Assembly: GCA_028753945.1 (NCBI GenBank)
Contig: JAPNXP010000007.1
Span: forward strand, 62,001 to 126,000
DNA length: 64,000 nt
Source: Hexactinellida sp. DTS-2022
Taxonomy: Eukaryota > Porifera > Hexactinellida
Direction: 5' to 3'
Shown: in pieces, positions 52,154-64,000 of the stretch
How positions within the stretch are numbered: position 1 is the stretch's first letter
How the letters are laid out: every line of letters begins with the position of its first letter
Position numbers and translations under genes: made by a program
Notes under the pieces: generated by a model
The model's input: only the letters and a program-made list of their open reading frames with translations
What the model was told of the DNA's origin: nothing
The model's database searches: none

Positions 52154-55100
52154 ACAATTTGTTTACTTCTATTTAGCTAGTGTGTAAATATAATATAATA
52201 TATAGATCAGACAGCTGGTCATTCATTGAGTGTTTGTGCATTCCTCTATCACCTGTTTGTAATTTGTTAGTTTATAATTATTAACGAGTGATTGGATTGC
52301 TTATAACAATTACAGTAGAACCTCGTTAGTACGAACACGGTTAATACGAATACTATTTCAGTCCCCTTCAAAGCCTTTTAAATACAAATGTTATTGGTTA
52401 ATACGAATTCGGGATAAGGCGAACGAATTTTGACGGTCCCCTGGTGTTCGTACTAACGAGGTTCTACTTTATATAACTTGTTAATTAATTAAATTAACTG
52501 AGGCTCAAATAGGAGCCATTGTCAATAATCGATTGCAATAAATTAGAGATAATGCGATATGCATTAGAATAACATTGCCATATGTTGTTATCTACAGTAC
52601 ATCAGTTTGTATTATCCGAGGTAGCATATAAGTAGGTGGACAAACTATAAATATGTAATAATTAGCACCCTATAAACAGGACCATGGGGCATAAAAAGTT
52701 GCCCCATTATAGGGGTGTACCTATTGAATATATTTAGTAAACAAAATGTAAATACAACAATATGAAATTTGAGTATTGTTAATCAGCAGCAGACATTGTT
52801 TTAGCAATTTCTAAAACAGCTATCAAGTGACACTACATACCACAACATAGCCCTAGCTACGAATGAGCCTCAATGGAATGCACTCGTGTTCCAGCATGCA
52901 AGATAAGAGAGTGATCCTACTCGCCTTACGCATGCAGTCAGTAATTCAATCCTATTCCTTAATCCGATTAGACAGACCAAATACTCTTTTGAGTCTCTAA
53001 GAAATGAACAATAGAGACATTCTGTAGACACAAGTCTCCAACTAATAACAAATGCAACTACAGCTATTATAATATGGAATTAATAGCTATTATAATATGG
53101 AATTAACAGCTATTATAATATGGAATTAACAGCTATTACAATATGGAATTAACAGCTATTATAATATGGAATTAACAGACATTACAATATGGACAATTGA
53201 ATGGGAAAATAATAGCCTTTGTTCTTTGAATACACACAATCTACACCAATTAATATGTAAAGATATCAAATAGCAAACAATATACAATACAGTAGAATCT
53301 CGTTAGTACGAACACCAGGGGACAGTGAAAAAGATGCACTCCTTATCTGGAATTCGTATATTATTAACCAATATTATTTTACTGAAAGGCTTTGAAAGGG
53401 GACTGAAATAGTGTTCGTATTAACCGTCTTTGTACTAACGAAGTTCTACTGTATATGTTCGTATTAACCGTGTTTGTACTAACGAAGTTCTACTGTATAT
53501 ATGTTCGTATTAACCGGAATTTCGCATTAACCGTGTTCCTACTAACGAAGTTCTACTGTACTGGTATGAGGATCAAAAGATACTCTTACAAACAAGGATA
53601 CCCTTATACTACAACACAATCTGTTGCCGTTATATAGATACCCTAAATTCTTTAAATTATTAAAACCATGTAACTTTCGAAGCATATACTTTTGTGAATT
53701 CTGTTTGATCAATTACTATAAATATAAAGAAACCTATATACAAATATGCTGAAGCCAATGCATAGCAACTCGCTGTCAAGAATGGAATGCATACCAACGA
53801 GTTCAGAGGACTTAATGTGTAACTACCATGTTTCGAGTTGGTTTGATCATCTTGATTCCTCGAATTCTAACATTACAGTACAGTATTTGTGAGAATTCTA
53901 ATAACTAACCAGCCGATCATGTCCATTGGAATGCTAGGAATTCGATTACTAAGTTAGAAAGTAATTTTGTAAGCCGTATGGCTTAAAATGCAATATTTTG
54001 TCAGAATTGGACATGTCGCCTAACGTAATCAAAGGATCAATGGTAGGCGGTTACCTAGCCAACTCAATGGAATGTGTTTATAGTATAAATGTAGAATTTG
54101 AAGGTTGGTTCCAGAGTCAAATCAAAAATACAAATCTTACTGAAATATCTATTACACTACTGCCCACCCTATATCTTAGATTTGCCCCTTGGTTTACTGG
54201 TGACATCATCTTACTCTGGCAACAAGTAATAGAAGGTTGGGTTTAGTGCAAGTATTGGTTTCAAAATTGTTTCTAGTTAAGAAATTTATTTCAGAAATGC
54301 TTTGGGAAATCTATATGTAAGGTTGGTAGGGTGTTCTTACAAAGTTGAATATAAATAAATAAACTCTGTTCCTTTAGGGTCAATAAGGGTAAAAAGGGTA
54401 AAAATGGCACTGTGACTATTGGGGAACAAACACAGTAGAGTTCGCCTAATAACAAGTCGCATTCGCATTAAAATTTCTTGTTAATATAGGGAATATGTAT
54501 TGCTATTATAGGAACAAATTAACATTAAATGAAAAGTAACGTTTCTATTAGAGGAACAGAATTAACAATAAATGAAAAGCAAACTTTATATTAGAGGAAC
54601 AGAATTAACAATAAATGAAAAGTAAAGTTTATATTAGAGGAACAGAATTAACAATAAATGAAAAGTAACTTGTTATTAGAGTAATTGCTAATACGTTAAA
54701 TCTACTTTAATAAGGTCTGGATTATAAATCATTAATTGGGGAAGCAAACAACTCTCAATGGATTGTGCATCTTTACAAATACTTGCGTAAACAATTCTGT
54801 CAGATTTCCTGCATTCACTAATGAACACATTAAACTAATTAAACAATAATTAACAACAGTATGCATGTAGAGAGACCACGATGATAATAAGCCATTCTCA
54901 CGCGACGTACAGACATACAAAGTTAATTAACACCCAGGCGAGAATTATAATACACATTATAGTTATTTTGTTATACCAAATAAGTTGAAATAACTATAGG
55001 TAGTGCAATCTTATACTAATTAACCGATCATATCATATACACTTAGAGGTCATTCAAACGTTACGTAACGCTTCCAAGGGGATTTCATGTTATAAACAGG

Positions 55101-56320
55101 TCAGAAAGCGTGACATAGGGAGGGGGTGTCTAATTTTCCTTGAATTTTGTTACATATATAATATAATATTGCTTGAATGGCCCTTACAGGTTTTTCCGGT
55201 TAATTTGGACACCGGTTAATCGGGACAAATATTCAAAAACTAACCCTCCAAGTAGTTTAAATTTAATAATATAGATTATATAAAGTAGACCTGTCAAAAG
55301 TAAAATATGTAGTAACGCGTTTGGAGATTGGATTGAAAATATTCCTCAGAAAAGAAGATTATTAGTAACAGTAAAGTGAACTTTATAGATGGACCCAACC
55401 ATTAAAGTTACATTCCTCTAAGTGGCGAATATTTTAGAAATTAGGTCTAGAGATATGCAAGTCGATAGGAATGCAATAGCCATAGCAATGTAGAAAGTCA
55501 TAGAATGAAGACTGTAATACGGGCAGTGAATAGTTTCTATTCTGAATATTAAATAGACAAATGATAATGCAACCACAATCCCATGTCACATTCTAGCACC
55601 TTGAGGTAAAGATAATTCAATAAAAGCACTGGTATGCATATTATATATGTTAATATCATGCTAATAGAGCTCAATGGGGTTTAGGGGACATTTTTTCATG
55701 GGACATGGCTTTTGTATGTATAATGAATATCGGGATACAATTTTAATATAGTAGAATCTCGTTAGTACGAACACCAGGGGACCGTCAAAATGCGTTCGCT
55801 TTAACTGGGATTCGTATTAAACAATGGTCATTTGTATTGAAAGGCTTTGAAGGGGACTGAAAGTGTTCTTAATAACCGGAATTTCGTATTAACCGTGTTC
55901 ATACTAACGAAGTTCCACTGTATGTATGTTGTTTGATGGGGAAAATGGCTGAAAGTACTTTGCATGCTTTCATAAAGTAAACAACAACAAATAATGTATT
56001 ATCCTAATTATAGTCTAAATAATATAGCCAAATAGAGAAAATAAATTGATCCATAAATAACTAATTATACATTCCATAGTGACCTAATAATCACTGAGCA
56101 AGGACGTCAATCCATATGGTGTCACATATACAACCAAATATTTCAGAGAATATTACATTCATAAAATACCAATTAGTACCATATTTCTATTATAGGCAAT
56201 AAACCCATTGAAATACGCTATCGGCTTCAGAGAAGCCTGAATTAAAGAGGACCATTATATGTTGGAAACAGTAGAATATCAAATTTCTGAGATTAGCCTA
56301 ATGTAGAATCTCCGTCGAGC
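52154..56320. other. 4.2-kb repeat-rich intergenic region
   Basis: It holds family A elements (52311-52468, 53289-53453 with partial repeats to 53562, 55749-55923), a 23-bp tandem repeat ACAGCTATTATAATATGGAATT (53065-53195), a 43-bp array GAACAGAATTAACAATAAAT (54505-54680) and a family F copy (55047-55190). ORFs such as 53998-54246 have no splice, codon or similarity support. I see no gene. Confidence 0.6.
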
Positions 56321-56324
56321 ATAA

Positions 56325-56332
56325 TATAAAAG
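56325..56332 (+). promoter_or_regulatory. TATA box of the PH-domain repeat gene
   Basis: TATAAAAGG 60-67 bp before the ATG at 56392. Related genes downstream have TATAAAGG (61795-61802) and TATAAAAGG (62716-62724) at somewhat greater distance, in upstream sequence that is shared between those two. Confidence 0.6.
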
Positions 56333-56391
56333 GACTGGAAATAGGATTCTATACATTTGGGTTTACTTTGTTTGTTGCATTTGAATAGAAT

Positions 56392-59300
56392 ATGTCTGAT
56401 ACAGAACAAAACACCGGTTAGTTCCAATTACAATTATAAACTAAATTGTTGTAAATAGGATAGAAAGTTGTTGTATTGAGTAGGCAAGTTGTATTGGTGT
56501 ATGTTTGTGTGAGAATGGTGGACAACGGTTGCGGGTGCAGCTACTGCTCGTATCCAAACCAAGCTCCCACAGATCATTTCAAAGAACTGGAATTAATTTG
56601 TGTCGTAACGCAGGCGACACTAACGGAGCCACACAAGATGCAGGACAAACTACAGAACCCAAAGGACCGGAACCGAAAGAAAAACCTTCCACTCCAGAAC
56701 CGGTTTCTGCACCCAAAACACCGTCACCCGAACCTGCACTAAAGGAACCAAAGGCCCCTACGCCCGAACCGGAACCAACACCCAAAGCGCCAACTCCGGA
56801 ACCAGAACCTAAGGCCCCCACTCCAGAACCGATACCCGAACCAAAACCACCATCACCAGAACCGGAACCAAAGGTACCCGAAACTGCACCCAAAGCGCCA
56901 TCACCAGAACCGGAACCAAAAGCGCCATCACCTGAACTTGAACCGGTTTCTGCACCCAAAGCACCGTCACCTGAACCAGAACCGGAACTAAAACCGCCAT
57001 CACCTGAACCAGAACCGGAACTAAAACCGCCATCACCTGAACCAGAACCGGAACTAAAACCACCATCACCCGAACCCGAACCTGCACCAAAACCACCAAC
57101 ACCCGAACCTGAACCTGCACCAAAACCGCCATCACCAGAACCTGAACCTGCACCAAAACCGCCATCACCAGAACCTGAACCTGCACCAAAACCACCAACA
57201 CCCGAACCTGAACCTGCACCAAAACCGCCATCACCAGAACCTGAACCTGCACCAAAACCACCAACTCCCGAACCAGAACCGGAACCAACACCAAAGGCCC
57301 CTACTCCAGAACCAGAACTTGCACCAAAGGACGAGGCGCCAGGTAGCTGACATCTGCAACCATGTCTCTCACAACCATAATAACTAAGTAGCAACAACAA
57401 CAATATAAGCACATATATAATTGCATTATTCCTATATAGCAGAGCCAGCTGCACCAGAGCCTGCACAAGAGGCTGCGCCTGTCGAGCCAGTATCGGAACC
57501 TGCCGCAGAACCGGCACCTGCCGAACCGGAAGCCAAGGAGCCAGCCGCCGCAGAAGAACCGGCAGCCAAACCGGCATCTGCCGAACCCGCCGCGGAACCG
57601 CCAGCAGCAGCAGAGCCAGCTGCTAAGGAACCGGCACCTGCCGAACCTGCCGCCGAGCCGGTAGCGGAACCGGTATCGAAACCGGAATCTGCCCCGGCTA
57701 CAGAAGTAGCTCCAGCCGCAGAAGCAAAGGTAAGACGCAACATAATGCATTGTTAGATACCCCATTATTATATAGTCACCTTGGGACCAGGTTGCTTTGA
57801 CCCGATTAAGCGGAAAATCTAGTAAACAAAAATATTTTAAGTCAAAATGTAATTCCGTCCTATAAATCCTGCGAAATTTTGACCCGATTAAGCAGTGAAT
57901 ATATTAACCAGTGGCTCTATTAAGCGGAGTTTACTGTATGCAATAAATAGGAGGAGGAACCCAAGTCTAAGCCTGCAAAGAAAGAGAAAGTAGAGAAAGT
58001 AAAGAAAGAGAAAGTAGCACCGGAACCCGAGGTGTTGCCCGAGATAAAAGAAACAGATCTGAAAATAGGATTCCTGCATAAATATGGTGAGTATTTAGCT
58101 GTGATGGAATATTCTAGAAACCATAAAGAAGGCATAGCTTAGATTCCAGGTGATTAGATAACTGCATTGGAATGTCTGCTATTCAGTAATTAAACTAAAT
58201 TTCCATGAATGAGATAAGATAGTAATGGTTTAAGCTGGGTAACCATTACAGACCATTAGGCATATATCCAATGACCCTGGATTAAATTAAGTAATTCCAT
58301 AGAAATCAAAATACCTGGAATTACAACCGCAAAAATGAGCTCGTATGTATCCACTATTAGGTTCCATCGGGGGTAATTATATAATTATAATAACTTATTT
58401 AAATGAAACCTGTCTATCAAAACGAGTCCAGTAATTATTACTACTTCGCTAACAAATTCAATGAACACAACATATGTACGTGCTCTATCATATGCATTAG
58501 TACACCATATGGATACACAGAATGTAGGAATCCATGAAAAAGGTGAATATTCAAACAATTGAGAATTGAATGCCTCAAATTCCATTATACCGAGGTGATT
58601 GCTTAGGAATTTCTGAGATAATTAGGTTTCTTAGCATTGCATTCAGGCGCCAAAAATTCCAGTAATTGCCTATCAGTTAGATATTAGTATAGATACGTAT
58701 TCATGAGATAGGAATGTGTCTGTTTGACCTTAGATAATATCTGTAATCTCACAAATGTTGAATCAAAGAGAACATATTATTAACAAACATTCCACAGACA
58801 TTACGTTGCCATGGAAATTCTAAGAAGAATTCGTACCCCATTGAATAGCTATGCTGATTATGTCAATTCACTGGGTATCCTATGGAACTTACAACAAAAT
58901 ATTTAGCACTGAATTTATACTGTTGGAAGTTGGTGAACATTGTATTGGTCATAGGGTGGTGGGTTAAATTGGAACCTTAGGGGTGTCAACAAAAGGTGGC
59001 TCATGTGAAAATACAAAACATTTTGCAATGAAATTTGTTGTGATTACTTGGAAGAAGTTTTATAATCCAAAAATGCAATAAATCTAGAATCTGTCTTTAT
59101 AACCAAAGGAATTATCCAGGAGCGCAAGACGCTCCTTTTGGAGTATCATTTTTGTAAAATTTGAATTTAGGAGCGCGTAAATTTGGAATCTTCTCCTATG
59201 CCGTAACATAGATTTGTAATTTAGGCTTATACAAATAGGATCAGCCTAGGATTAGAAGCGTATTTACAAATGTCTGTACAATACACTGTTATAACCTTCC

Positions 59301-60822
59301 TATTTAGTCGCCGGCTTATTCGGAAAGGGATGGAAACACAACCTGGTGGCCCTCTCAGACGAGGGGAGACTCCTCCACTCGTGGAACTTCGCGAGAGATT
59401 ACCAGAAGAAGGCCGCCGCTGGTCTCTCTCTAGTTAACTGCGAAGGCGTCGGTACTTACGAGGAGGATAAAACACCCAAAAAGCCAGCTGCCCACGGAGA
59501 TGCTGCGAACAACTTTGCAGTTAGAATCCATGGAAAGCCAACGTACTTTTCAGCTGAGAGCGAAGAAGAGGCAAAGTAAGTTTCAAACGACATAAGGTAT
59601 CATAAAGCGACATAAGGTATCATAAAGCGACATAAGGTATCATAAAGCGACATAAGGTATCATAAAGCGACATATGGTATCATAAAGCGACATAAGGTAT
59701 CATAAAGCGACATAAGGTATCATAAAGCCACATAAGGTATCATAAAGCGACATAAGGATAGTTATAAGTAAAGCTTGGTATAATATATAGGAACTGTTGT
59801 AATCGGAACAAGATACACTAATATGCACAGCCAAAGTTTTAGATTTGTAGGAATGCTTAAGTAACCACAAGCATTAGAAATATACTAACAAAAGAGTATA
59901 ATTAACTGTTCTATTCTCATTTAGAGCCTGGATAGCTATCCTAGACGATAACAGACAGAAGGTGAGTGTTGATTAACTAAACTAATTATATATGTTGTAT
60001 TAACTCATTCTATTCTATTCTATTCTATTCTATTCTTCTATATTCTATTATACTGTATTAACCTATTCTATATTCCTTTAGCATTATGTAGAGAAAGTAG
60101 CTCCCGTAGGAAAGAGAGGCACAAGCAAGAAAGATAAATCAGGTAAGTCTCTATAAACAGTATACAGTTGAAACCGGTTTTGTATAACTATTCCTTTTCA
60201 GATAAAATACATAGTAATAAAAACCGATAGATAGAAAAAACCTGATGAAAAATACTAGTACAGTTGGAATTTCTACAAAAGATTGTATCACTAATAGTTA
60301 GAATAAACCAATAAGTTATAACAACCCGAGTTAGAATAAACCGGTTTCGATTGTAACAGTAATTAACAACACTAATATCAAATAATTTCTATAGAGCTCA
60401 GCTCTAGTAGAGTTCAGTTTTTCAGTATGTGTATTCGGGCACTGAGAAAGGTCAGTTTTCCCAGGGTTTGAAATTGACCTTTAGAAAGTAAGCCTGGGGT
60501 TTTAGTATATGGGAAAAAATCTGAACTCACTAGAGCTCAGCTCTATATAAGCATTCTCCACTAATATAACACATCTCTAATCCCAGGACCAAAACCTGCA
60601 CCAGATGGAGGAGCAACAGCTGATCCCCCAGCTGAGGCACCAAAAGAAGAGGCAATAGTAGAGGCACCAAAAGAAGACGGACCAACTGATGACGCGGCAC
60701 CAAAAGAAGAGGCAAAACCAGATGACGCGCCAAAAGACGAGGCACCAGCAGAGGCGCCAAAAGAAGAGGCAAAAGCAGAGGGAACAGCTGATCAAGCTGA
60801 TGGAGAAGTGAAAGCAGACTAA
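56392..60822 (+). CDS. Pro/Glu-repeat protein with a C-terminal PH domain
   Basis: Exons are 56392-56416, 56614-57342, 57440-57729, 57951-58086, 59308-59575, 59925-59961, 60082-60142 and 60587-60822 (593 residues, in phase). The start MSDTEQNTG is a 25-base exon. Residues about 25-250 are an array of (K)[16 protein letters not shown] units. Residues 252-348 are an Ala/Glu/Pro repeat ([10 protein letters not shown]). A Lys-rich linker ([13 protein letters not shown]) leads to a PH-domain-like fold at about 387-495: [50 protein letters not shown], closing with [13 protein letters not shown], whose Trp is the PH hallmark. The tail repeats [15 protein letters not shown] domains bind phosphoinositides or proteins; the long charged arms suggest a membrane-linked scaffold, which is inference. 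I do not recognise an orthologue. Confidence 0.82.
59585..59760. repeat. 20-bp tandem repeat CGACATAAGGTATCATAAAG
   Basis: Eight to nine near-identical copies start about 12 bp after the donor of exon 59308-59575. The same sequence precedes a family G element here and also at 19918-19945, so it looks like an expanded end of family G. Confidence 0.8.
60395..60546. mobile_element. Inverted-repeat element TAGAGCTCAGCTCTAGTAGA
   Basis: The arms TAGAGCTCAGCTCTAGTAGA and TCACTAGAGCTCAGCTCTATA flank about 110 bp and also contain GTTCAG/CTGAAC matches. It sits 40 bp before the last exon of the PH-domain gene. No family name. Confidence 0.6.
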
Positions 60823-61790
60823 ATAAATGTATTTATAGGTTGTGCAGTTTTCTAATTTTATTCCTTTTGTGTGTATTTTTAATTATACTATGTATTCCTA
60901 ATATATGTCAGCTATTTAGTCTGTGTATCTAGAGATATGTTAGCTTATGTATGTAGTATATTCAATTACAGCTAGAGATTAGATTCATATTAATGTTGTA
61001 TTCATATGGGATAATTATTGCAGGGTATAATGGGATATTGGTAAGTTCAAACCAAGGAATTATCCAGGAGCACGAGACACTCCTTTTGGAGCATGATTTT
61101 AGGAAAATTATAATTTAGGAGCACGAAAATTTGGAATCCTCTCCTATACCATAACATTAATTTGTGATTTAGGCGTATACTAATTGGATCAGACCAGGAT
61201 TAGGAGCGTATTTACAAATGCCTGTTTAATAGAGTTTCAAACGTTTTGTACACAATTCTAGGGAAAGTATACACCCCTCCCTATGTCACAATTTATTGAC
61301 CTGTGTTAATACAAAAGGATGGTCTGTCACACAATGGTTAACCCCCTCGTTTGAAAAGCCCTACTTGACACACAAACTGACTTTTGTATTGTAAAATTGG
61401 ACCCTCTTATGCACCAAGGAACCATGAATAGTATTCTTAACTTATGTATCCTATACAACAGGGTAATATACAGGTCTAGAATTGAATACTCCTAACTGTC
61501 CTAAGGTCACTATAGTATGAATTTTGTACGCCTAAAAGGTTAGTTTTGTATTACTAGTATATGGGAACTTTCGGCAGTTTTCTCGCTCCTAAACGAAAAC
61601 TCTTCCCAATTTATAGCCTTTAGGCGTATGGCGCGGTCCTGGATAAACCCCTGCTATATAAGCTCAGGGAGATATCAAGTTGCAATGGGATGTACTAATC
61701 TCAGTTCGTTAGACAGGACTAGTTATGAACCCCTGGTTACAGAAATGGGGAGGGTAAGTGGAATATCATGTTTCTGGAATCTCAGTTGAT
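60823..61790. other. Gap between the PH gene and its first short relative
   Basis: Contains an AATAAA overlapping the PH gene stop, family E (61053-61232), family F (61240-61370) and a block (about 61495-61640, TCCTAAGGTCACTATAGTAT) repeated at about 62318-62460 before the next gene. This supports tandem duplication of the gene with its 5' flank. Confidence 0.6.
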
Positions 61791-61906
61791 AAGGTATAAA
61801 GGAATGGTATAGGACTCCAATTTAATTTGGAAAATTATTTGTAACTTTTCTATCGATTCGAAAGAGAAAACAAACAAACATTTTATTGTTTATTGCATTT
61901 GAAAGA

Positions 61907-62143
61907 ATGTCTGATAAAGAACAATACACCTTTCCTAATCTACCGGATGATTACTGGGAAGGGGATACACCGGATCCATCGGAACTGGTTATACCGGATG
62001 ATTACTGGGAAGGGGATACACCGGATCCATCGGAACTGGTTATACCGGATGATTACTGGGAAGGGGATACACCGGATCCATCGGAACTGGTTATACCGGA
62101 TGATTACTGGGAAGGGGATACACCGGAACCGGATTTTTTTTAA
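61907..62143 (+). CDS. Short acidic tandem-repeat protein, MSDxEQ family, copy 1
   Basis: Single-exon ORF of 78 residues: MSDKEQYTFPNLPDDYWEGD, then a 17-residue, 51-base unit (DYWEGDTPDPSELVIPD) about four times, ending PEPDFF. The units are almost identical in DNA, so they expanded recently and stayed in frame. The first eight codons and the bases before the ATG (GCATTTGAAAGAATGTCTGA) match the PH-domain gene start. A TATA box and about 120 bp of upstream sequence are shared with copy 2. It is very acidic with regular Tyr/Trp and has no signal peptide. Function unknown. Confidence 0.6.
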   Translation: MSDKEQYTFPNLPDDYWEGDTPDPSELVIPDDYWEGDTPDPSELVIPDDYWEGDTPDPSELVIPDDYWEGDTPEPDFF

Positions 62144-62162
62144 TTATAGTGTATTAACCTTT

Positions 62163-62200
62163 GTATTATCCTTTAGCATTTTGTATAGAAAGTAGCTCCC
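62163..62200 (+). pseudogene. Relic of PH-gene exon 7 after copy 1
   Basis: TCCTTTAGCATTTTGTATAG AAAGTAGCTCCCACTAG copies the acceptor and start of PH-gene exon 60082-60142, but now reads into stops (TATAG). The same relic follows copy 2 at about 63240-63276. Confidence 0.8.
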
Positions 62201-62849
62201 ACTAGAGGGAGTCTTGATGGAAAAGAAAAACTAAATGAAACTTTGTAATTTTAGATATAAACTACGTTCTGTTGTGGAAAATGTATAAAATTAAATTGTC
62301 TTTCAATAGAAATACTGTCCTAAGGTCACTATATTACGAATTGTGTACGCCTAAAAGGTTATTTTTATATTACTTTATGGGGACTTTCGGCAGTTTTCGC
62401 TCCTAAACGCAAACATATCCCAATTTATACGCCTCTAGGCTTATGGCGCGCTCCTGGATAAAATCATGGGTTATTGGGTATATAAATGGGATACGGGAAA
62501 GTTCAAACAAGGAATTAATTATCCAGGAGCGCGAGACACTCCTTTTGGAGTGTGATTTTAGGAAAATTAGAATTTAGGAGCACGAAATTTTGAATTCTAA
62601 CTCAAAGAATTGATCGACTAACACAGGATGTTTACAATACATTTTCATTCTTGCGTAATTATAACTATTTTAGTTCCAATAACAGGTATCTATTATGGAA
62701 TCTCAGTAGATAAGTTATAAAAGGAATGGTATAGGACTCAAATGTAATTTGGGAAATTATTTGTAACTTTTCTATCGATTCGAAAGAGATAACATTCATA
62801 ACAAACAAACAAACAAACAAACATTTTATTGTTTATTACATTTGAAAGA

Positions 62850-63212
62850 ATGTCTGATACAGAACAAAACACCTTTGATTATTTGGAAGGTATAAAGGAA
62901 CCGGAAATACCGGAAGATAATTATTTGGAAAGTCTAGAGGAACCGGTTATACCGGATGATGATTACGGGGAAGGTATAAAGGAACCGGTTATACCGGATG
63001 ATGATTACGGGGAAGGTATAAAGGAACCGGTTATACCGGATGATGATTACTATGAAGGTATAAAGGAACCGGTTATACCGGATGATGATTACTATGAAGG
63101 TATAAAGGAACCGGTTATAGATGATTATTGGTGGGAAGGGGATATAGCGGATCTATCGGAACCAGGTATACCGGGTGATGGTTACTGGGATGATCTAGGG
63201 GATCTATTCTAA
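62850..63212 (+). CDS. Short acidic tandem-repeat protein, MSDxEQ family, copy 2
   Basis: Single-exon ORF of 120 residues starting MSDTEQNTF, identical over eight residues to the PH-domain gene start. A 14-residue, 42-base unit (EGIKEPVIPDDDYY) follows about five times, then a tail GDGYWDDLGDLF. The unit differs from copy 1 (YWEGDTPDPSELVIPDD), although both keep VIPDD and YW/YG/YY-EG. The upstream region with TATAAAAGG at 62716-62724 is closely similar to that of copy 1. Downstream come relics of PH-gene exons 7 and 8. In-frame, near-identical units argue for a translated product; expression is not shown. Confidence 0.62.
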   Translation: MSDTEQNTFDYLEGIKEPEIPEDNYLESLEEPVIPDDDYGEGIKEPVIPDDDYGEGIKEPVIPDDDYYEGIKEPVIPDDDYYEGIKEPVIDDYWWEGDIADLSEPGIPGDGYWDDLGDLF

Positions 63213-63239
63213 TTTCTATAGGATCTATTCCGATTCTAT

Positions 63240-63385
63240 TGTCCTTTAGCATTTTGTATAGAAAGTAGCTCCCACTAGAGAGTCTCAGTATAACAGTAAT
63301 TAACAACACTAATCTTACACATCTATAATCCCAGCACCAAAACCTACAGCAGAGGCTCCAAATACGAGTACTGATGGAAAGTAAA
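63240..63385 (+). pseudogene. Relics of PH-gene exons 7 and 8 after copy 2
   Basis: CCTTTAGCATTTTGTATAGA copies exon 7 with a stop. About 63295-63365 copies the end of the PH-gene intron (AACAGTAATTAACAACACTA) and the exon 8 start (CCCAGCACCAAAACCTACAG). The following ~90 bp (TAAACTACGATCTGTTGTGG) also occur after copy 1 at about 62222-62312. Confidence 0.75.
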
Positions 63386-63479
63386 ACTAAATGAAAATTT
63401 GTAATTTTAGATATAAACTACGATCTGTTGTGGACTATGTATTAAATTAAATTGTCTTTCAATAGAAATACAATCCCAG

Positions 63480-64000
63480 TAAACTCATACCTCAGAATGA
63501 GATGGTCCAATGCGGGTCACCCCCCCTCCCCCCTCTCACTACATAGATTCGAAGGGGTGTGGACTCGTTTGGAGATTAGTTAGGACTCTTATATACTTAA
63601 AATTTTATTGGTAAAGCCATTTTGACATATTTATGTTAGTTTCTATAGGAAAAAAGACAAGTTTTACTACCTATTTACTGAATAAAGTAACTAAAATGAA
63701 CAAAAAGGGAACTATTTAGGTGTTTTAAGCGTGCTTAGTCTTAATACTGATCTGATTTTAGAGAATTGTGCTCCATAAAATTATTTTTCCAATGCGGGTT
63801 TTTCGAGGACCTTCGCGGGTCAGCGGGTTTCGATGCTCAAATGCGGGTCAGTTGGGAGCTATGAAACTATTGTAATATGGACTTAACAGATCCATATTTG
63901 AGTACAACCTAGTGTGTTGTAAAATTTTCAAAAATTTTGTTTTCTATGGAAATTTCTGGAAATATTACATATTTCAAATTTAATATGCTTAGGGAACTAT
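63480..64000. other. Unassigned 3' end of window
   Basis: AT-rich sequence with a C-rich run (CACCCCCCCTCCCCCC, ~63518). GCGGGTC-type motifs (AATGCGGGTCA) recur at 63511, 63795 and 63840, perhaps the edge of another dispersed repeat. No ORF or RNA gene is recognised. Confidence 0.4.

Noticed and set aside
53998-54246. 82-codon plus-strand ORF in the intergenic region
   Set aside because: No similarity, no splice context, ordinary AT-rich composition; within chance length.
56579-57577. Long minus-strand ORF of 332 codons rich in Gly-Ser
   Set aside because: It is the antisense of the Pro/Glu repeat exon; Gly-Ser-Gly comes from the complement of CC-rich codons. The plus strand has spliced, in-phase exons and a PH domain.

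Overview
The window is eukaryotic nuclear DNA from an animal. The genes are split into many exons with GT-AG introns (two look GC-AG). Exons are GC-rich and sit in AT-rich introns packed with short inverted-repeat transposons. A fat/flamingo-like cadherin and a TGF-beta-propeptide-like protein point to Metazoa. The compact layout and sequence style would suit a non-bilaterian such as a sponge, but I cannot name the species.

Layout: (1) 174-1805 (+), the 3' exons of a CDC34/UBE2R ubiquitin-conjugating enzyme whose 5' end lies outside the window. (2) 2519-4393 (+), a Rab-type GTPase. (3) 4828-6558 (-), a secreted protein with beta-trefoil-like repeats. (4) 7439-10249 (+), a CCDC124/Lso2 ribosome-associated factor. 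(5) 10892-12318 (-), a secreted TGF-beta-propeptide-like protein with no ligand domain. (6) 15250-32283 (+), a complete 22-exon clathrin heavy chain of 1,680 residues. (7) 32829-47056 (-), a 24-exon cadherin of about 1,900 residues with EGF and laminin-G domains and one membrane span. (8) 47492-50691 (-), a mitochondrial carrier most like SLC25A43. (9) 51851-52153 (+), a 57-residue acidic protein. (10) 56392-60822 (+), a Pro/Glu-rich PH-domain protein. (11) 61907-62143 and 62850-63212 (+), two short acidic tandem-repeat genes that share promoter, start and 3' scraps with gene 10.

The genes are unrelated housekeeping and cell-surface functions, except that 10 and 11 form a local family. All reconstructions were checked by codon phase: in the clathrin, cadherin, carrier, CCDC124, Rab, TGF-beta-like, lectin-like and PH genes every exon joins in frame to a single stop.

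The most unusual feature is that introns of at least four genes contain tandem arrays or duplications made from the adjacent splice junction itself, either the last bases of an exon plus the donor or the acceptor plus the first exon bases. A second theme is a set of many MITE families, most beginning CAGT and resembling pogo/Tigger termini. There is also a hAT element with a perfect 8-bp target duplication and a 1.4-kb long-inverted-repeat element inserted inside one of the splice-junction arrays.
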